Shown here: in pieces, positions 17,376 through 24,532 of the stretch
How positions within the stretch are numbered: position 1 is the first letter of the stretch
Layout: the number at the start of each line of letters is the position of its first letter
Assembly: GCF_006489205.2 (NCBI RefSeq)
Contig: NZ_VFYR02000002.1
Location: forward strand, 715,278-779,277
Length of the DNA: 64,000 nt
Origin: Brevibacterium sp. XM4083
GTDB lineage: Bacteria; Actinomycetota; Actinomycetes; Actinomycetales; Brevibacteriaceae
Direction: 5' to 3'
Translations under genes and position numbers: made by a program
The notes under the pieces: generated by a model
The model's input: only the letters and a program-made list of their open reading frames with translations
Database searches by the model: none
Told to the model about the DNA's origin: nothing

Positions 17376-17410
17376 AATGCCCCGCCACACGTACAGTGTG
17401 ACGGGGCATT
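17376..17410. terminator. Hairpin terminator at the left end of the element
   Basis: AATGCCCCGCCACAC (17376-17390) pairs with GTGTGACGGGGCATT (17396-17410) with one mismatch, followed by TTCGTTT. It lies 37 bases after tRNA-Pro and 43 bases before the integrase stop, so it can end both transcripts. It appears to replace the native tRNA terminator, now at 30560. Confidence 0.75.
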
Positions 17411-17417
17411 TCGTTTA

Positions 17418-17439
17418 CCTCTCACAAGGCCTCTCACAA
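17418..17439 (+). repeat. Paired CCTCTCACAA sites, left end (possible integrase arm sites)
   Basis: CCTCTCACAA occurs at 17418-17427 and again at 17430-17439, a 12-base period. The same decamer, also paired, lies just inside the right end at 30385-30404. Paired short direct repeats inside both att sites are typical of arm-type binding sites of tyrosine integrases. Confidence 0.55.
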
Positions 17440-17452
17440 AGCGCGAGAGTCC

Positions 17453-18793
17453 TCAAGCGGCATGAGTACGTGACCCGAGGGCCTGCGCCGCCGCTGTGAT
17501 GCCTGAGTCTCCAGCGTCCGGAAGGTACGTGCTGAGATGGACCTCGACAGTGTGCCCGAGGAGGGCGGCGGCATCGCCGGGCACTACTCCGAGTCGATGG
17601 AGCAAGAACGCGAGAGTGTGCCTCACTGAATGCAGGCGGATCACAGGGACACCCGAGCGTCGGCATAGCGCCCTGAACCAATCTGAGTACAGCTCAGGAC
17701 GGAGAGGACACCCCACCTCGTCGACGACGACATAGCCGCTGTCGTGGTAGGCCGCTCCCGCCTCCAACTTCTCACTTACCTGCCTTATCTTGAGCTGTCG
17801 CAGGAGGTCGAGAGTACCCGCCTCGATGACATCGACCGGCACCGAGCGGCGACGCTGTTCTGACTTCGTATCGTCGACAACATCGCCCCCACCCTTGTCG
17901 GCAATGACTCGACCTTGCCGGACTGTGACGGTGCCCGCGCCGAAGTCGATGTCCGACCATCGCAGGCCCATTACATCCGCCCTGGTGAGTCCGCACAAGG
18001 TGAGCCGCCATGCCCCAGCGAGGCGATCCAAGTCTGACTTGGCACGGAACTTGTCGAGGTCAGTGCATACGGCCTCGGCCCCATGGCCTTCAGTGGGCCA
18101 GTGTTCCAGCTCAGTGCCCCTGGTCTTGCGAGCGCGTGGCATCCTCACCAAATCGGCGACATTCTTCTCGACCAGACCGTCGCGGACCGCGAAGTCGAGC
18201 GCCTGGCTGAGGCGGTTCACTGCCGAACGCACAGTGCCAGGAGCGAACGGCCGACCATCTCGGCGCGTCCGCTCCCCCGCCACCGTCTCGGCGATGAACT
18301 TCTCTATCTCGCCCGCTGTCAACTCCCGCACGGGTCTATCCCCGAGCGCGTCGACGACAGGTTTCGCCCGGTAGGCGTAGTTGTCGGCTGTGGTCTTACG
18401 GATGTCGACGCGAGACGCGACATAGCGGTCAACGAGCTGAGCAACCGTGAGCGTCCGCGCAGACAGTCCCCCACGCTCGGAAACCTCGGCGCGCACCTCG
18501 GCGACGAACTGCCGCGCCTCATCGAGAGTGTCGAGCGTCTTCGTCGCTTGCTTGCGCTTAGCCGCACCTCTGGGCGTGGCATCGACGACGACGCGGAAGC
18601 GAACGCCGCGCGCCGTCTCGATACGGCGGATCGGCTCATCCCACATCGGACAGTTGGGGCACGTGTAGCCGATCACCTCGTCGCCCTTGTGGATCGGCCC
18701 CCAGCCTTGTCGGCGATTGCCTCGGGACTCTCCACACGAGGGGCACGTCTTGAGAGCATCGGCTGGGACAGCTCGACGGTTTCCCGTGCTCAT
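17453..18793 (-). CDS. int: Tyrosine recombinase (integrase) of the element
   Basis: A 446-residue phage-type tyrosine integrase. The N-terminus carries a zinc-ribbon-like pair (CPSCG and CPNC, residues 17-48). An arm-binding region, a SAM-like core-binding domain (about 115-220) and the catalytic domain follow. His388 and Arg391 (LHSVRH), His414 (LLGH) and Tyr423 (STYLP) are evident, with a candidate Lys in TKSEQRRRSV. The usual first Arg position reads GLTRADV, with Thr where Arg is expected and Arg one residue later. The gene ends beside attL, and its start overlaps the upstream gene stop (ATGA). Confidence 0.93.
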   Translation of the reverse strand: MSTGNRRAVPADALKTCPSCGESRGNRRQGWGPIHKGDEVIGYTCPNCPMWDEPIRRIETARGVRFRVVVDATPRGAAKRKQATKTLDTLDEARQFVAEVRAEVSERGGLSARTLTVAQLVDRYVASRVDIRKTTADNYAYRAKPVVDALGDRPVRELTAGEIEKFIAETVAGERTRRDGRPFAPGTVRSAVNRLSQALDFAVRDGLVEKNVADLVRMPRARKTRGTELEHWPTEGHGAEAVCTDLDKFRAKSDLDRLAGAWRLTLCGLTRADVMGLRWSDIDFGAGTVTVRQGRVIADKGGGDVVDDTKSEQRRRSVPVDVIEAGTLDLLRQLKIRQVSEKLEAGAAYHDSGYVVVDEVGCPLRPELYSDWFRALCRRSGVPVIRLHSVRHTLAFLLHRLGVVPGDAAALLGHTVEVHLSTYLPDAGDSGITAAAQALGSRTHAA

Positions 18794-19071
18794 GCCGCCA
18801 CCTCCTCGGAGGTCAGACGAACTACTCCACCCCGTATGGGTAGAACGCCCTCAGCGATGAACTTGGCTGTTATACGCCGAATCTCGTCATCGTCGCTATG
18901 CTGACCGCAGCCGAGACGGTAGACGACGGCACTGTCGGCGATCCTGGTCAGCATGAGGCCCGTGGTGGTATCGACCCCACCGAGGCGGTCGACAGGAGCC
19001 TCCTCGCTGTAGATCACGCTCAGGTGTGGCTCTATGGCCTCGGCGAGAGTGAGATGGGTAGTCTGGTGCAT
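18790..19071 (-). CDS. Hypothetical protein coupled to the integrase
   Basis: A 93-residue soluble protein that I do not recognise. It mixes an N-terminal acidic part with RRITAKFIAEG and VRLTSEEVAA at the C-terminus. CGGAG lies eight bases before the ATG, and the stop overlaps the integrase start, so the two are probably co-translated. Its position suggests an accessory role in integration or its control, but nothing in the sequence shows that. Confidence 0.7.
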   Translation of the reverse strand: MHQTTHLTLAEAIEPHLSVIYSEEAPVDRLGGVDTTTGLMLTRIADSAVVYRLGCGQHSDDDEIRRITAKFIAEGVLPIRGGVVRLTSEEVAA

Positions 19072-19148
19072 GGCTGTTTCTCCGTTCTCAAATATGAGTT
19101 TCAGTCAGGCGGTCCCGGGGGTTCTTGGCGGAAGTCCGGGGCCGCTTT

Positions 19149-19715
19149 CTATTTCTCCGACCTGTCAAGGCCGGAAGCTCGTTTATTGCGCTGGATGGCG
19201 CTTTCTTCAAGGTGCCCCTCGTCCCGAAGGAAGCGCACCCATTTGTCGACGGTGTACTCAGTCACGCCGTAATGCTCTGAAAGGGCTTGGCGGCGAGGCG
19301 TGCGGGCGATCGTGCCGTCTGGTCGCCGTCTCGGACCGGCGTCACGATAGGCCTGCAAGAACTCGACGACAGGCGTCCTGCCGTCGGGCATGAGGTCGGG
19401 CTGCTCCGCCTCGTCGAGAGCATCATCGAGCCGGAAACCCTCATCTAAATGTTGTTCGACCTGCCTCATGTAGGAATAGGCCACTGCTCGGATTTCGGTA
19501 AGGGGCACTCCTCGAAGATGAGACTGCTTTACGTTATCGGCATGCACCGTGAGTGAGGTGATCCTCTCGCCGTCTCCGAGCGTGACCGTCCATCGGCCTC
19601 CTCTGCCGTCCTCGACTTCAACCCAAGTTTCTCGGTGTGAGTGATTATCTTGCCTTTCGTTGGCGGGGCGGTCTGGACCGCTTCTCGCTCTCCAAGTTGG
19701 ATTGCGTTTCGTCAT
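19149..19715 (-). CDS. Putative DNA-binding protein of the element
   Basis: A 188-residue basic protein. The C-terminal third looks like a helix-turn-helix (RRQALSEHYGVTEYTVDKWVRFL, split as ALSEHYG and EYTVDKWV). The N-terminal part has a short beta region (WVEVEDGRGGRWTVTLGDG). The ATG at 19715 is preferred to the in-frame ATG at 19745 because the intervening bases hold part of an inverted repeat. It is divergent from the excisionase-like gene, an arrangement typical of a lysogeny-type regulator. Function not established. Confidence 0.65.
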   Translation of the reverse strand: MTKRNPTWRARSGPDRPANERQDNHSHRETWVEVEDGRGGRWTVTLGDGERITSLTVHADNVKQSHLRGVPLTEIRAVAYSYMRQVEQHLDEGFRLDDALDEAEQPDLMPDGRTPVVEFLQAYRDAGPRRRPDGTIARTPRRQALSEHYGVTEYTVDKWVRFLRDEGHLEESAIQRNKRASGLDRSEK

Positions 19716-19729
19716 GTCTACAAGATTAT

Positions 19730-19754
19730 AGGTTGGTGTCTGCAATTACAACCT
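19730..19754. promoter_or_regulatory. Operator-like inverted repeat between divergent genes
   Basis: AGGTTG (19730-19735) and CAACCT (19749-19754) form a perfect inverted repeat with a 13-base spacer, inside an AT-rich 104-base divergent promoter region. TTATAG overlaps the left arm and could be a -10. It is a candidate binding site for the neighbouring HTH proteins. Confidence 0.45.
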
Positions 19755-19819
19755 TCTAGAGTGAAAGTCGTCGGCAGACATCAGATGAAACAAGCAAAAA
19801 CTGGAAATTGGAGGAAGAC

Positions 19820-20014
19820 ATGACCGCAGTTGTCGAGTCCCCAACATTGGAGAGAGTAATGAAAGTGTCCGAGGTAGCCGCTCATCTTGAGTGCACCAAT
19901 GACACCGTGTATCGCGTCATAGCCGAGGGTGCGCTCCGGGCCATCCGAGTGGGGCGACTCCTACGCGTGCCCGAGTCCGCCCTCGCAGAGTTCATCGCCG
20001 GGGCCGCACGATGA
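19820..20014 (+). CDS. Excisionase-like helix-turn-helix protein
   Basis: A 64-residue protein of the MerR-like HTH_17 / excisionase group. The motif MKVSEVAAHLECTNDTVYRVI is followed by GALRAIRVGRLLRVPESAL, which fits DNA-bending excisionases and phage small regulators. GGAGG lies five bases before the ATG at 19820, which is chosen over an upstream in-frame ATG at 19808. Together with the integrase it likely sets the direction of recombination. The stop overlaps the next start. Confidence 0.82.
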   Translation: MTAVVESPTLERVMKVSEVAAHLECTNDTVYRVIAEGALRAIRVGRLLRVPESALAEFIAGAAR

Positions 20015-20277
20015 TGAGTCAGGATGAGCACCGTCGCAGACTTCGTCGTGCGGACATGATCGCCGCCGCCGAAGCTCGACAGCGGGAGCGGCAACAGGTC
20101 GAAGCCCAACGACGACAAGCTGAGGAGCAAGCCCGGCATGTCGAGAAAGCTCGACGGGACGAGAAAGAGCGTCGACCGGCCACCCCGACACACTCGACCG
20201 ACGAGATCGCGGCGGCATTCGCCGACTGGGAGCGACGCGTGTCGAGAGGCGGGTCGCTTGCCTCTCAACACTTCTGA
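20011..20277 (+). CDS. Small coiled-coil hypothetical protein
   Basis: An 88-residue highly charged protein. Residues 8-55 are a continuous Arg/Glu/Gln-rich helix with likely coiled-coil character (AEARQRERQQVEAQRRQ). A short C-terminal segment contains DEIAAAFADWERRVSRG. The ATG overlaps the excisionase stop. I do not recognise the family; similar small helical proteins are common in actinophage early regions. Confidence 0.65.
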   Translation: MMSQDEHRRRLRRADMIAAAEARQRERQQVEAQRRQAEEQARHVEKARRDEKERRPATPTHSTDEIAAAFADWERRVSRGGSLASQHF

Positions 20278-20370
20278 GCGATCAAGATCCAGATCGCACA
20301 TGCCGCTGGCGCGAGGGCCGGGCAGTCCTACGAGGGCCGCTCGGCCCTCCGCATTTCAGAAAGGACTCAC

Positions 20371-20562
20371 ATGATGATTCGAAAAAGCGAAGTGCCCCCG
20401 ACTACACCGAGGGCACTTCTCACATGGGCATCGAGATCGCACTCGACGGAACCAAGGGCGAAACTGCCGGTAACTGCTGTACCGAGAGTGAAGCCTGATC
20501 TTGGCTCAATTTTTCTCCCCACCGCTGATCGGAGGGGCGATGCCAACGCTACCTCGCGCTGA
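20371..20562 (+). CDS. Possible leader or small ORF before the replication gene
   Basis: A 63-codon frame begins ATGATG with AAAGGA six bases upstream and overlaps the start of the replication gene in another frame. Codons 7-17 contain the hairpin at 20389-20419. The predicted peptide is Pro/Thr/Arg-rich and resembles nothing I know. It may be a leader peptide, or simply chance. Confidence 0.25.
   Translation: MMIRKSEVPPTTPRALLTWASRSHSTEPRAKLPVTAVPRVKPDLGSIFLPTADRRGDANATSR
20389..20419 (+). terminator. Hairpin in the leader of the replication gene
   Basis: GAAGTGCCC (20389-20397) pairs perfectly with GGGCACTTC (20411-20419) around a 13-base loop. It lies 120 bases before the replication gene start. 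No U run follows, so it could be an attenuator, a processing site or a weak terminator. The rest of 20278-20539 shows no other feature. Confidence 0.45.
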
Positions 20563-22774
20563 AAACTCCGCAAGTTTCATAACGCTCGACGACCTGGTCG
20601 GCGAGCTTGATGAAAGCCTGACCTCATCGGCGGCACTCAACGCGGCGACGGCGGTAGAGGCAGGCGTGCCAGTAGTGGCCCTGGTGCCTAGTGGCAAGCA
20701 ACCCACCCACGCTCTCGGGTTGGGATCAAGGTCCCAACCGTTCAGCCGCGCCGAGCAGGTGCTCGACCATGAGGTAGAGGTCCTGCGGACGATGGGGCAA
20801 CGACCGAACTGGGGCCTCCTCTGTGGTCGTGGCCTGGCAGTGCTCGATTTCGACGGCCCCGAGGGTCGAGCGTGGCTCGACGAGTTGGCCGCAAGGCATG
20901 CCGAGGTCTCTGTCTGGGCACGCTCGACCCTCAAGGTAACGACCGGACGCCCCGACGGAGGCGTGCACCTATACGGATCCGTGCCCGAGGGCGTGGACCT
21001 GCTCACGGCTTCTGGTGCGGTCGCCCCGCATGTCGATGTCCGAGGCGCTGGCTTCTACGTCGTTGGCCCAGGGTGTCGTCATGCCTCGGGAGCCTTCTAC
21101 CGCATTACTACCGACCTTGGCTATCACCGCGCCGCCGCAGAGAAGGACGCGGGCGCTGTGCGTGACCTTTTCCCTGTAGTGGAGGACGAGGGTGTGACGA
21201 TGCTCAGTGCGCTCACAGTGCCGGAGGTGCTTCTCGACCTCATGCGCCGCCCCGAGGACACTTCTCAGGGACCGAGAGATGGGCGGCATACCTTGAGTGC
21301 GACAACAGCCGACTTCAGGCCCGGAACGACTGTTCCGAGCGCCTACGTCGGGAGGGCCGTCGAGGGCGTGCTCGCCGAGCTGCACGAGCTTGGCAAGCTC
21401 GGCAAAGATCAACGCAATGATCGCGGGCACGGCTGGGACACCGGCGCATTCGCGGCGGCAGTGCGCCTGGTCGAGCTGAGCAATGCCGACCCTGAAGGGC
21501 ACCCGCTCGACGACATGCGCGAGCAGTATCTCGCGACATGCCCTCGGGATCGACGGTTCGGTTCTAGGCAAGTCGAGCACAAGTGGGCGAGCGCCATCGA
21601 GAGGGTCGGCGAGCGCCCCGCCGAGATCACAGGAACAGGCACTGAGGAGATCGAGAGCGTGACGACCACGGCTGAGGCGGAGATCGTTCCCGAGGTCGCC
21701 GAGGCGACGGCGCGCGAGCCTGTCAATTGCTCTGCGGAAGCTGGACGCGCGAGCACTCCAGCCGAGGAAGTGCGAAAGGCTTATCCTCTGGCGAACTTGG
21801 CTGCGCTTGTTGACCCTGACCGCCCCGAGCGTGCATGGGCGTGGCATGGAGTGGTCCCCGAAGGCGAGCAGGTCTCGATCATCGCCCCTGCGGGCGAAGG
21901 AAAGAGCTTGCTGGTGCAAGCGCTCGCAGTGGCGCTGGCCATGGAGCGGCCCGATTTCATCGGTCGGCAGCTCACGTTCGCTCGGTCTGCTCGCGTGCTC
22001 ATCGTCGACATGGAGAACAGCGATGACGACCACGCCGAGAGGCTTACCGACCTTGGCGTGACACCAGAGAATGTCGAGAGAGTCTCTGAACGCCTGCTAT
22101 TGCTCTCAATGCCTCGTCTGCGCGGTTTGGACACCGACAAGGGAGCTGAGCAACTGCGAGCGATCCTCGACGCATACGGCATCGGACGCGGCGACCTTCT
22201 CATCCTGGACTCGACTCAGCGTGTGACCGAGGGCGAGGAAAACAGTTCTGACACGATGAGGCGGCTGTACAACCTCACCAGTGCTGAGCTGAAGCGGCGC
22301 GGGCTGACAGTGATCCGCACCGACAATACTGGCTGGGCTGGCGACCGTGCACGCGGATCAAGCGGCAAGCGTGACGACGTGGGTGGGAGCTGGACCCTCA
22401 AGAGAGATGAGCGTGAGCGCGAGATGTTCTCTCTCGTCAATACCAAGCAGCGCTCCAAAGGCGACGGGTCCACCCTCACCTTTCGGCGGTCGCTCGACGA
22501 GACGGGCCGTCTGGCGTTCGTTCCCGAGCGCACCACATTCGGAGTCGTCACCCAAGACATCCGCGACTTGCTCGACCGACTCGACGTACCAACCGACGCA
22601 GGTGCTCGCCATGCCCGCGATGTCGTCATGCGCGAGAAGAAACGTGCCGAGGAGATGGGCGAGGAATTCCCCTCGGGCGTGACAGGTCGCCTCGTCGAGA
22701 AGGTACAGCGCGAGCGCGGCCTCATCATCGAAACAGTCGAAGCGGGGGAAGCCGAGGAGGTCGAAGGGTGGTAA
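20540..22774 (+). CDS. Primase-polymerase and AAA ATPase replication protein
   Basis: A 744-residue protein. The N-terminal half resembles the bifunctional primase/polymerase fold of phages and plasmids: WGLLCGRGLAVLDFDGPEG holds the paired acidic residues, followed by GGVHLYG and VDVRGAGFYVVGPG. The C-terminal half is a RecA/RepA-like ATPase with Walker A APAGEGKS, Walker B LLILDST and a downstream ARGSSGKRDDVGGSW. Together they can prime and unwind at the element's own origin. The ATG at 20540 with GGAGG upstream is preferred over the TTG at 20501. The iteron-like region lies just downstream. Confidence 0.82.
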   Translation: MPTLPRAENSASFITLDDLVGELDESLTSSAALNAATAVEAGVPVVALVPSGKQPTHALGLGSRSQPFSRAEQVLDHEVEVLRTMGQRPNWGLLCGRGLAVLDFDGPEGRAWLDELAARHAEVSVWARSTLKVTTGRPDGGVHLYGSVPEGVDLLTASGAVAPHVDVRGAGFYVVGPGCRHASGAFYRITTDLGYHRAAAEKDAGAVRDLFPVVEDEGVTMLSALTVPEVLLDLMRRPEDTSQGPRDGRHTLSATTADFRPGTTVPSAYVGRAVEGVLAELHELGKLGKDQRNDRGHGWDTGAFAAAVRLVELSNADPEGHPLDDMREQYLATCPRDRRFGSRQVEHKWASAIERVGERPAEITGTGTEEIESVTTTAEAEIVPEVAEATAREPVNCSAEAGRASTPAEEVRKAYPLANLAALVDPDRPERAWAWHGVVPEGEQVSIIAPAGEGKSLLVQALAVALAMERPDFIGRQLTFARSARVLIVDMENSDDDHAERLTDLGVTPENVERVSERLLLLSMPRLRGLDTDKGAEQLRAILDAYGIGRGDLLILDSTQRVTEGEENSSDTMRRLYNLTSAELKRRGLTVIRTDNTGWAGDRARGSSGKRDDVGGSWTLKRDEREREMFSLVNTKQRSKGDGSTLTFRRSLDETGRLAFVPERTTFGVVTQDIRDLLDRLDVPTDAGARHARDVVMREKKRAEEMGEEFPSGVTGRLVEKVQRERGLIIETVEAGEAEEVEGW

Positions 22775-22788
22775 CACAAGTAGGAATA

Positions 22789-22800
22789 GAACACGTGTTC
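22789..22800. promoter_or_regulatory. Perfect palindrome resembling a LexA (SOS) box
   Basis: GAACACGTGTTC is a perfect 12-base palindrome with the GAAC-N4-GTTC core of LexA boxes in Gram-positive bacteria. It lies 14 bases after the replication gene stop and abuts the terminator hairpin. The flanking bases do not extend the fuller CGAAC/GTTCG consensus. Confidence 0.4.
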
Positions 22801-22860
22801 CCCGCGCATGAGAGTGCAAATATTGACCCGATTCAGACCAGGCATGCGCGGGGCATTTTT
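22800..22860 (+). terminator. Intrinsic terminator after the replication gene
   Basis: CCCCGCGCATG (22800-22810) pairs perfectly over 11 bases with CATGCGCGGGG (22843-22853), followed by CATTTTT. The 32-base loop is long for an intrinsic terminator but contains the AT-rich CAAATATTG. Confidence 0.55.
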
Positions 22861-23041
22861 GCCGCGCGCCGATATGCGCGGGTTTGCGCGGGTCACTGCA
22901 TTAGGCACCTTCTGCCGCTATTTCTAGCGGATCGCAGCCGCGCAAGGGTCTGCGCGGGTTCTGAGCGGCCTCGGCACGGAGGCATCATCCCGGGGGTGCC
23001 CGCGCACCCGCGCGCACCCTTTAGGGTGCGCGGGTGCGCGG
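22845..23041. other. Iteron-like region, candidate replication origin
   Basis: TGCGCGGG occurs in direct orientation at 22845, 22875, 22885, 22951 and 23027, and inverted at 22801 and 22999. The copies at 22875 and 22885 are exactly one helical turn apart. The region ends in a strong hairpin, 23000-23019 against 23024-23041 with loop TTTA. It lies in the only long non-coding gap of the element (22775-23231), immediately after the replication gene, the usual place for a satellite or plasmid origin. From 23042 to 23220 I see nothing further. Confidence 0.55.
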
Positions 23042-23231
23042 CCCCCTGGAGCCTGAGCGCGAGCGGGGTGATTGAACAGATGAAAACACCCGCTCATTGG
23101 CCTGATACGCGAAGCCAACTGAAGAGCTTCAGCCCACCGCCCGGGGCAGGGAACTCCACCCCTGCTCAGAGCGCCACACCACCATTACTGTCCTCGCGCG
23201 TGCGAGAGCCCATCATTTCGAGGAGATCACA

Positions 23232-23669
23232 ATGAGCGCCAAGACACCTGAATCAGTTGTGAGCATCGCACCGACCGCTCCCCCACCAATGACGCGAGAC
23301 CACGGCGTGAGCGAAAGGTCGACATCTGTCCTTGCCAACCTTGCCCGCAGGGCGACCGAGTTCGCCTCGACAGTGGCGCGGCCTGCTCCACACACCTGCG
23401 GTCGCGTGCACAGATTGCACAGGGCGCTCGCACGGTGCCGGTGGCCGCGCGCCGAGTGGGTGATGGGCGACGGACCGCACGCCGTCCTGAGCCACTGCGG
23501 ACGCGGCCTCACGGTCGCTCTGTACGCCACCGAGGCGGAAGCGGAAAAGGCGAGGGCGTGGCTGGACTCATCCCGCTGCGGGCATGCCTGCAACGGGACT
23601 GGCTGGCATGAGCTGGTGAGTCTACCTGCTCGACCTGCCGAGGCAGGCGCGAGGAGGTGCGAGACATGA
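23232..23669 (+). CDS. Hypothetical protein of the element
   Basis: A 145-residue protein, not recognised. It has a Thr/Pro-rich N-terminus, a basic middle (RVHRLHRALARCRW) and a C-terminal Cys/His cluster (CGHACNGTGWHEL) that may bind zinc. AGGAG lies six bases before the ATG. The stop overlaps the next start, so it opens the overlapping run that ends with the terminase genes. Confidence 0.65.
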   Translation: MSAKTPESVVSIAPTAPPPMTRDHGVSERSTSVLANLARRATEFASTVARPAPHTCGRVHRLHRALARCRWPRAEWVMGDGPHAVLSHCGRGLTVALYATEAEAEKARAWLDSSRCGHACNGTGWHELVSLPARPAEAGARRCET

Positions 23670-24130
23670 GCACCAAGTACCGCAAGAGTGCCCCACTTCC
23701 CGAGTGGAGAAGTGGGTCTAACGACTCGCCTGCCCTCTCAACTGGAGCGATGCTCGGATCACCTTTGGGCTTCTCACAGGAGTACTCACAGGGTCGCGGG
23801 AATGAGGCCGAAGCGGCCCCGTCGATCCACGTCCCGAAGCGCTCGAAGCTGTTCGATCTCGTCGACACGGCGAAGAACACGCCCTGCCCGATCTGCCGGT
23901 CGAAGCGAGGTAGCTGGTGCCGAGGCAACCTCGGCTATCCCACTCGCATCTTCGACGACTGCTACCTCCACGTCATGAGGCTTGAGGCGGCGATCCTGGC
24001 CGATGACAGCCGGAGGTCGGGACAGTCGACCGTCGTGTCGGCAGTGGCCTCGGCAGGCGCTCCACCGACAGCACAGGAGCACACGACCGACCGTGACGAC
24101 GAGCAGAGCGGAGACGACCGCGATGGATAA
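23666..24130 (+). CDS. Small Cys-rich hypothetical protein
   Basis: A 154-residue protein with a likely zinc-binding segment CPICRSKRGSWC near residue 74 and a downstream DDCYLHVMRLEA. Similar short proteins with a CPxC zinc knuckle occur in actinophage genomes without assigned function. The start is fixed by GAGGAGG upstream and the ATGA overlap with the preceding gene. The stop lies inside the start of the WhiB-like gene. Confidence 0.65.
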   Translation: MSTKYRKSAPLPEWRSGSNDSPALSTGAMLGSPLGFSQEYSQGRGNEAEAAPSIHVPKRSKLFDLVDTAKNTPCPICRSKRGSWCRGNLGYPTRIFDDCYLHVMRLEAAILADDSRRSGQSTVVSAVASAGAPPTAQEHTTDRDDEQSGDDRDG

Positions 24131-24410
24131 CCGCAGACGCGCCCATGCCGCCCTCGCGCCTCTCCTCGTGGCGATGGAGACCGACCGGCCCGCCTGCGAG
24201 GGTGACGAGCGGTTCATCGACGACCGCATCAGGCAGGGCGGCGGCCTCCGGGACCGCATCGACATGAGGCAGACCTGCCGATCCTGCCCACTGCTGGAGC
24301 TGTGCCAGGAGTTCGCCACCACGGCCAGACCTGAGGCGGGCTTCTGGGCGGGCAAGTGGCGCGGTGGCGAGCCTCGACCGCTGAGCCGCAACGGCGGTGA
24401 TCCGCTGTGA
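24123..24410 (+). CDS. WhiB-like iron-sulfur transcription factor
   Basis: A 95-residue protein with the four-cysteine pattern of WhiB-like proteins: Cys in DRPACEGD, then CRSCPLLELC (Cys-x2-Cys-x5-Cys), followed by a Gly/Trp turn GFWAGKW where WhiB proteins usually have GVWGG. A basic tail follows. WhiB proteins bind a 4Fe-4S cluster and contact sigma factor region 4. Actinophages carry WhiB copies that modulate host transcription, so here it may switch on late or packaging genes or dampen a host WhiB. The start overlaps the preceding gene. Confidence 0.78.
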   Translation: MDNRRRAHAALAPLLVAMETDRPACEGDERFIDDRIRQGGGLRDRIDMRQTCRSCPLLELCQEFATTARPEAGFWAGKWRGGEPRPLSRNGGDPL

Positions 24411-24532
24411 CCCCGCGCTCTCGGTCATCGCCCTCGTCGCCACCCCCGGCGCTCCACCCCCACATCGACACCATCTCGACCGTGCCACCCCTGACCAAGT
24501 GGTGGCGAAGAATCACAACGAAAGGCCCGAAT

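Noticed and set aside
24407-24532. GTG start at 24407 for the zinc-ribbon gene
   Set aside because: The added 42 residues are Ser/Pro-rich without a ribosome site, whereas ATG at 24533 has GAAAGG upstream. It remains possible.
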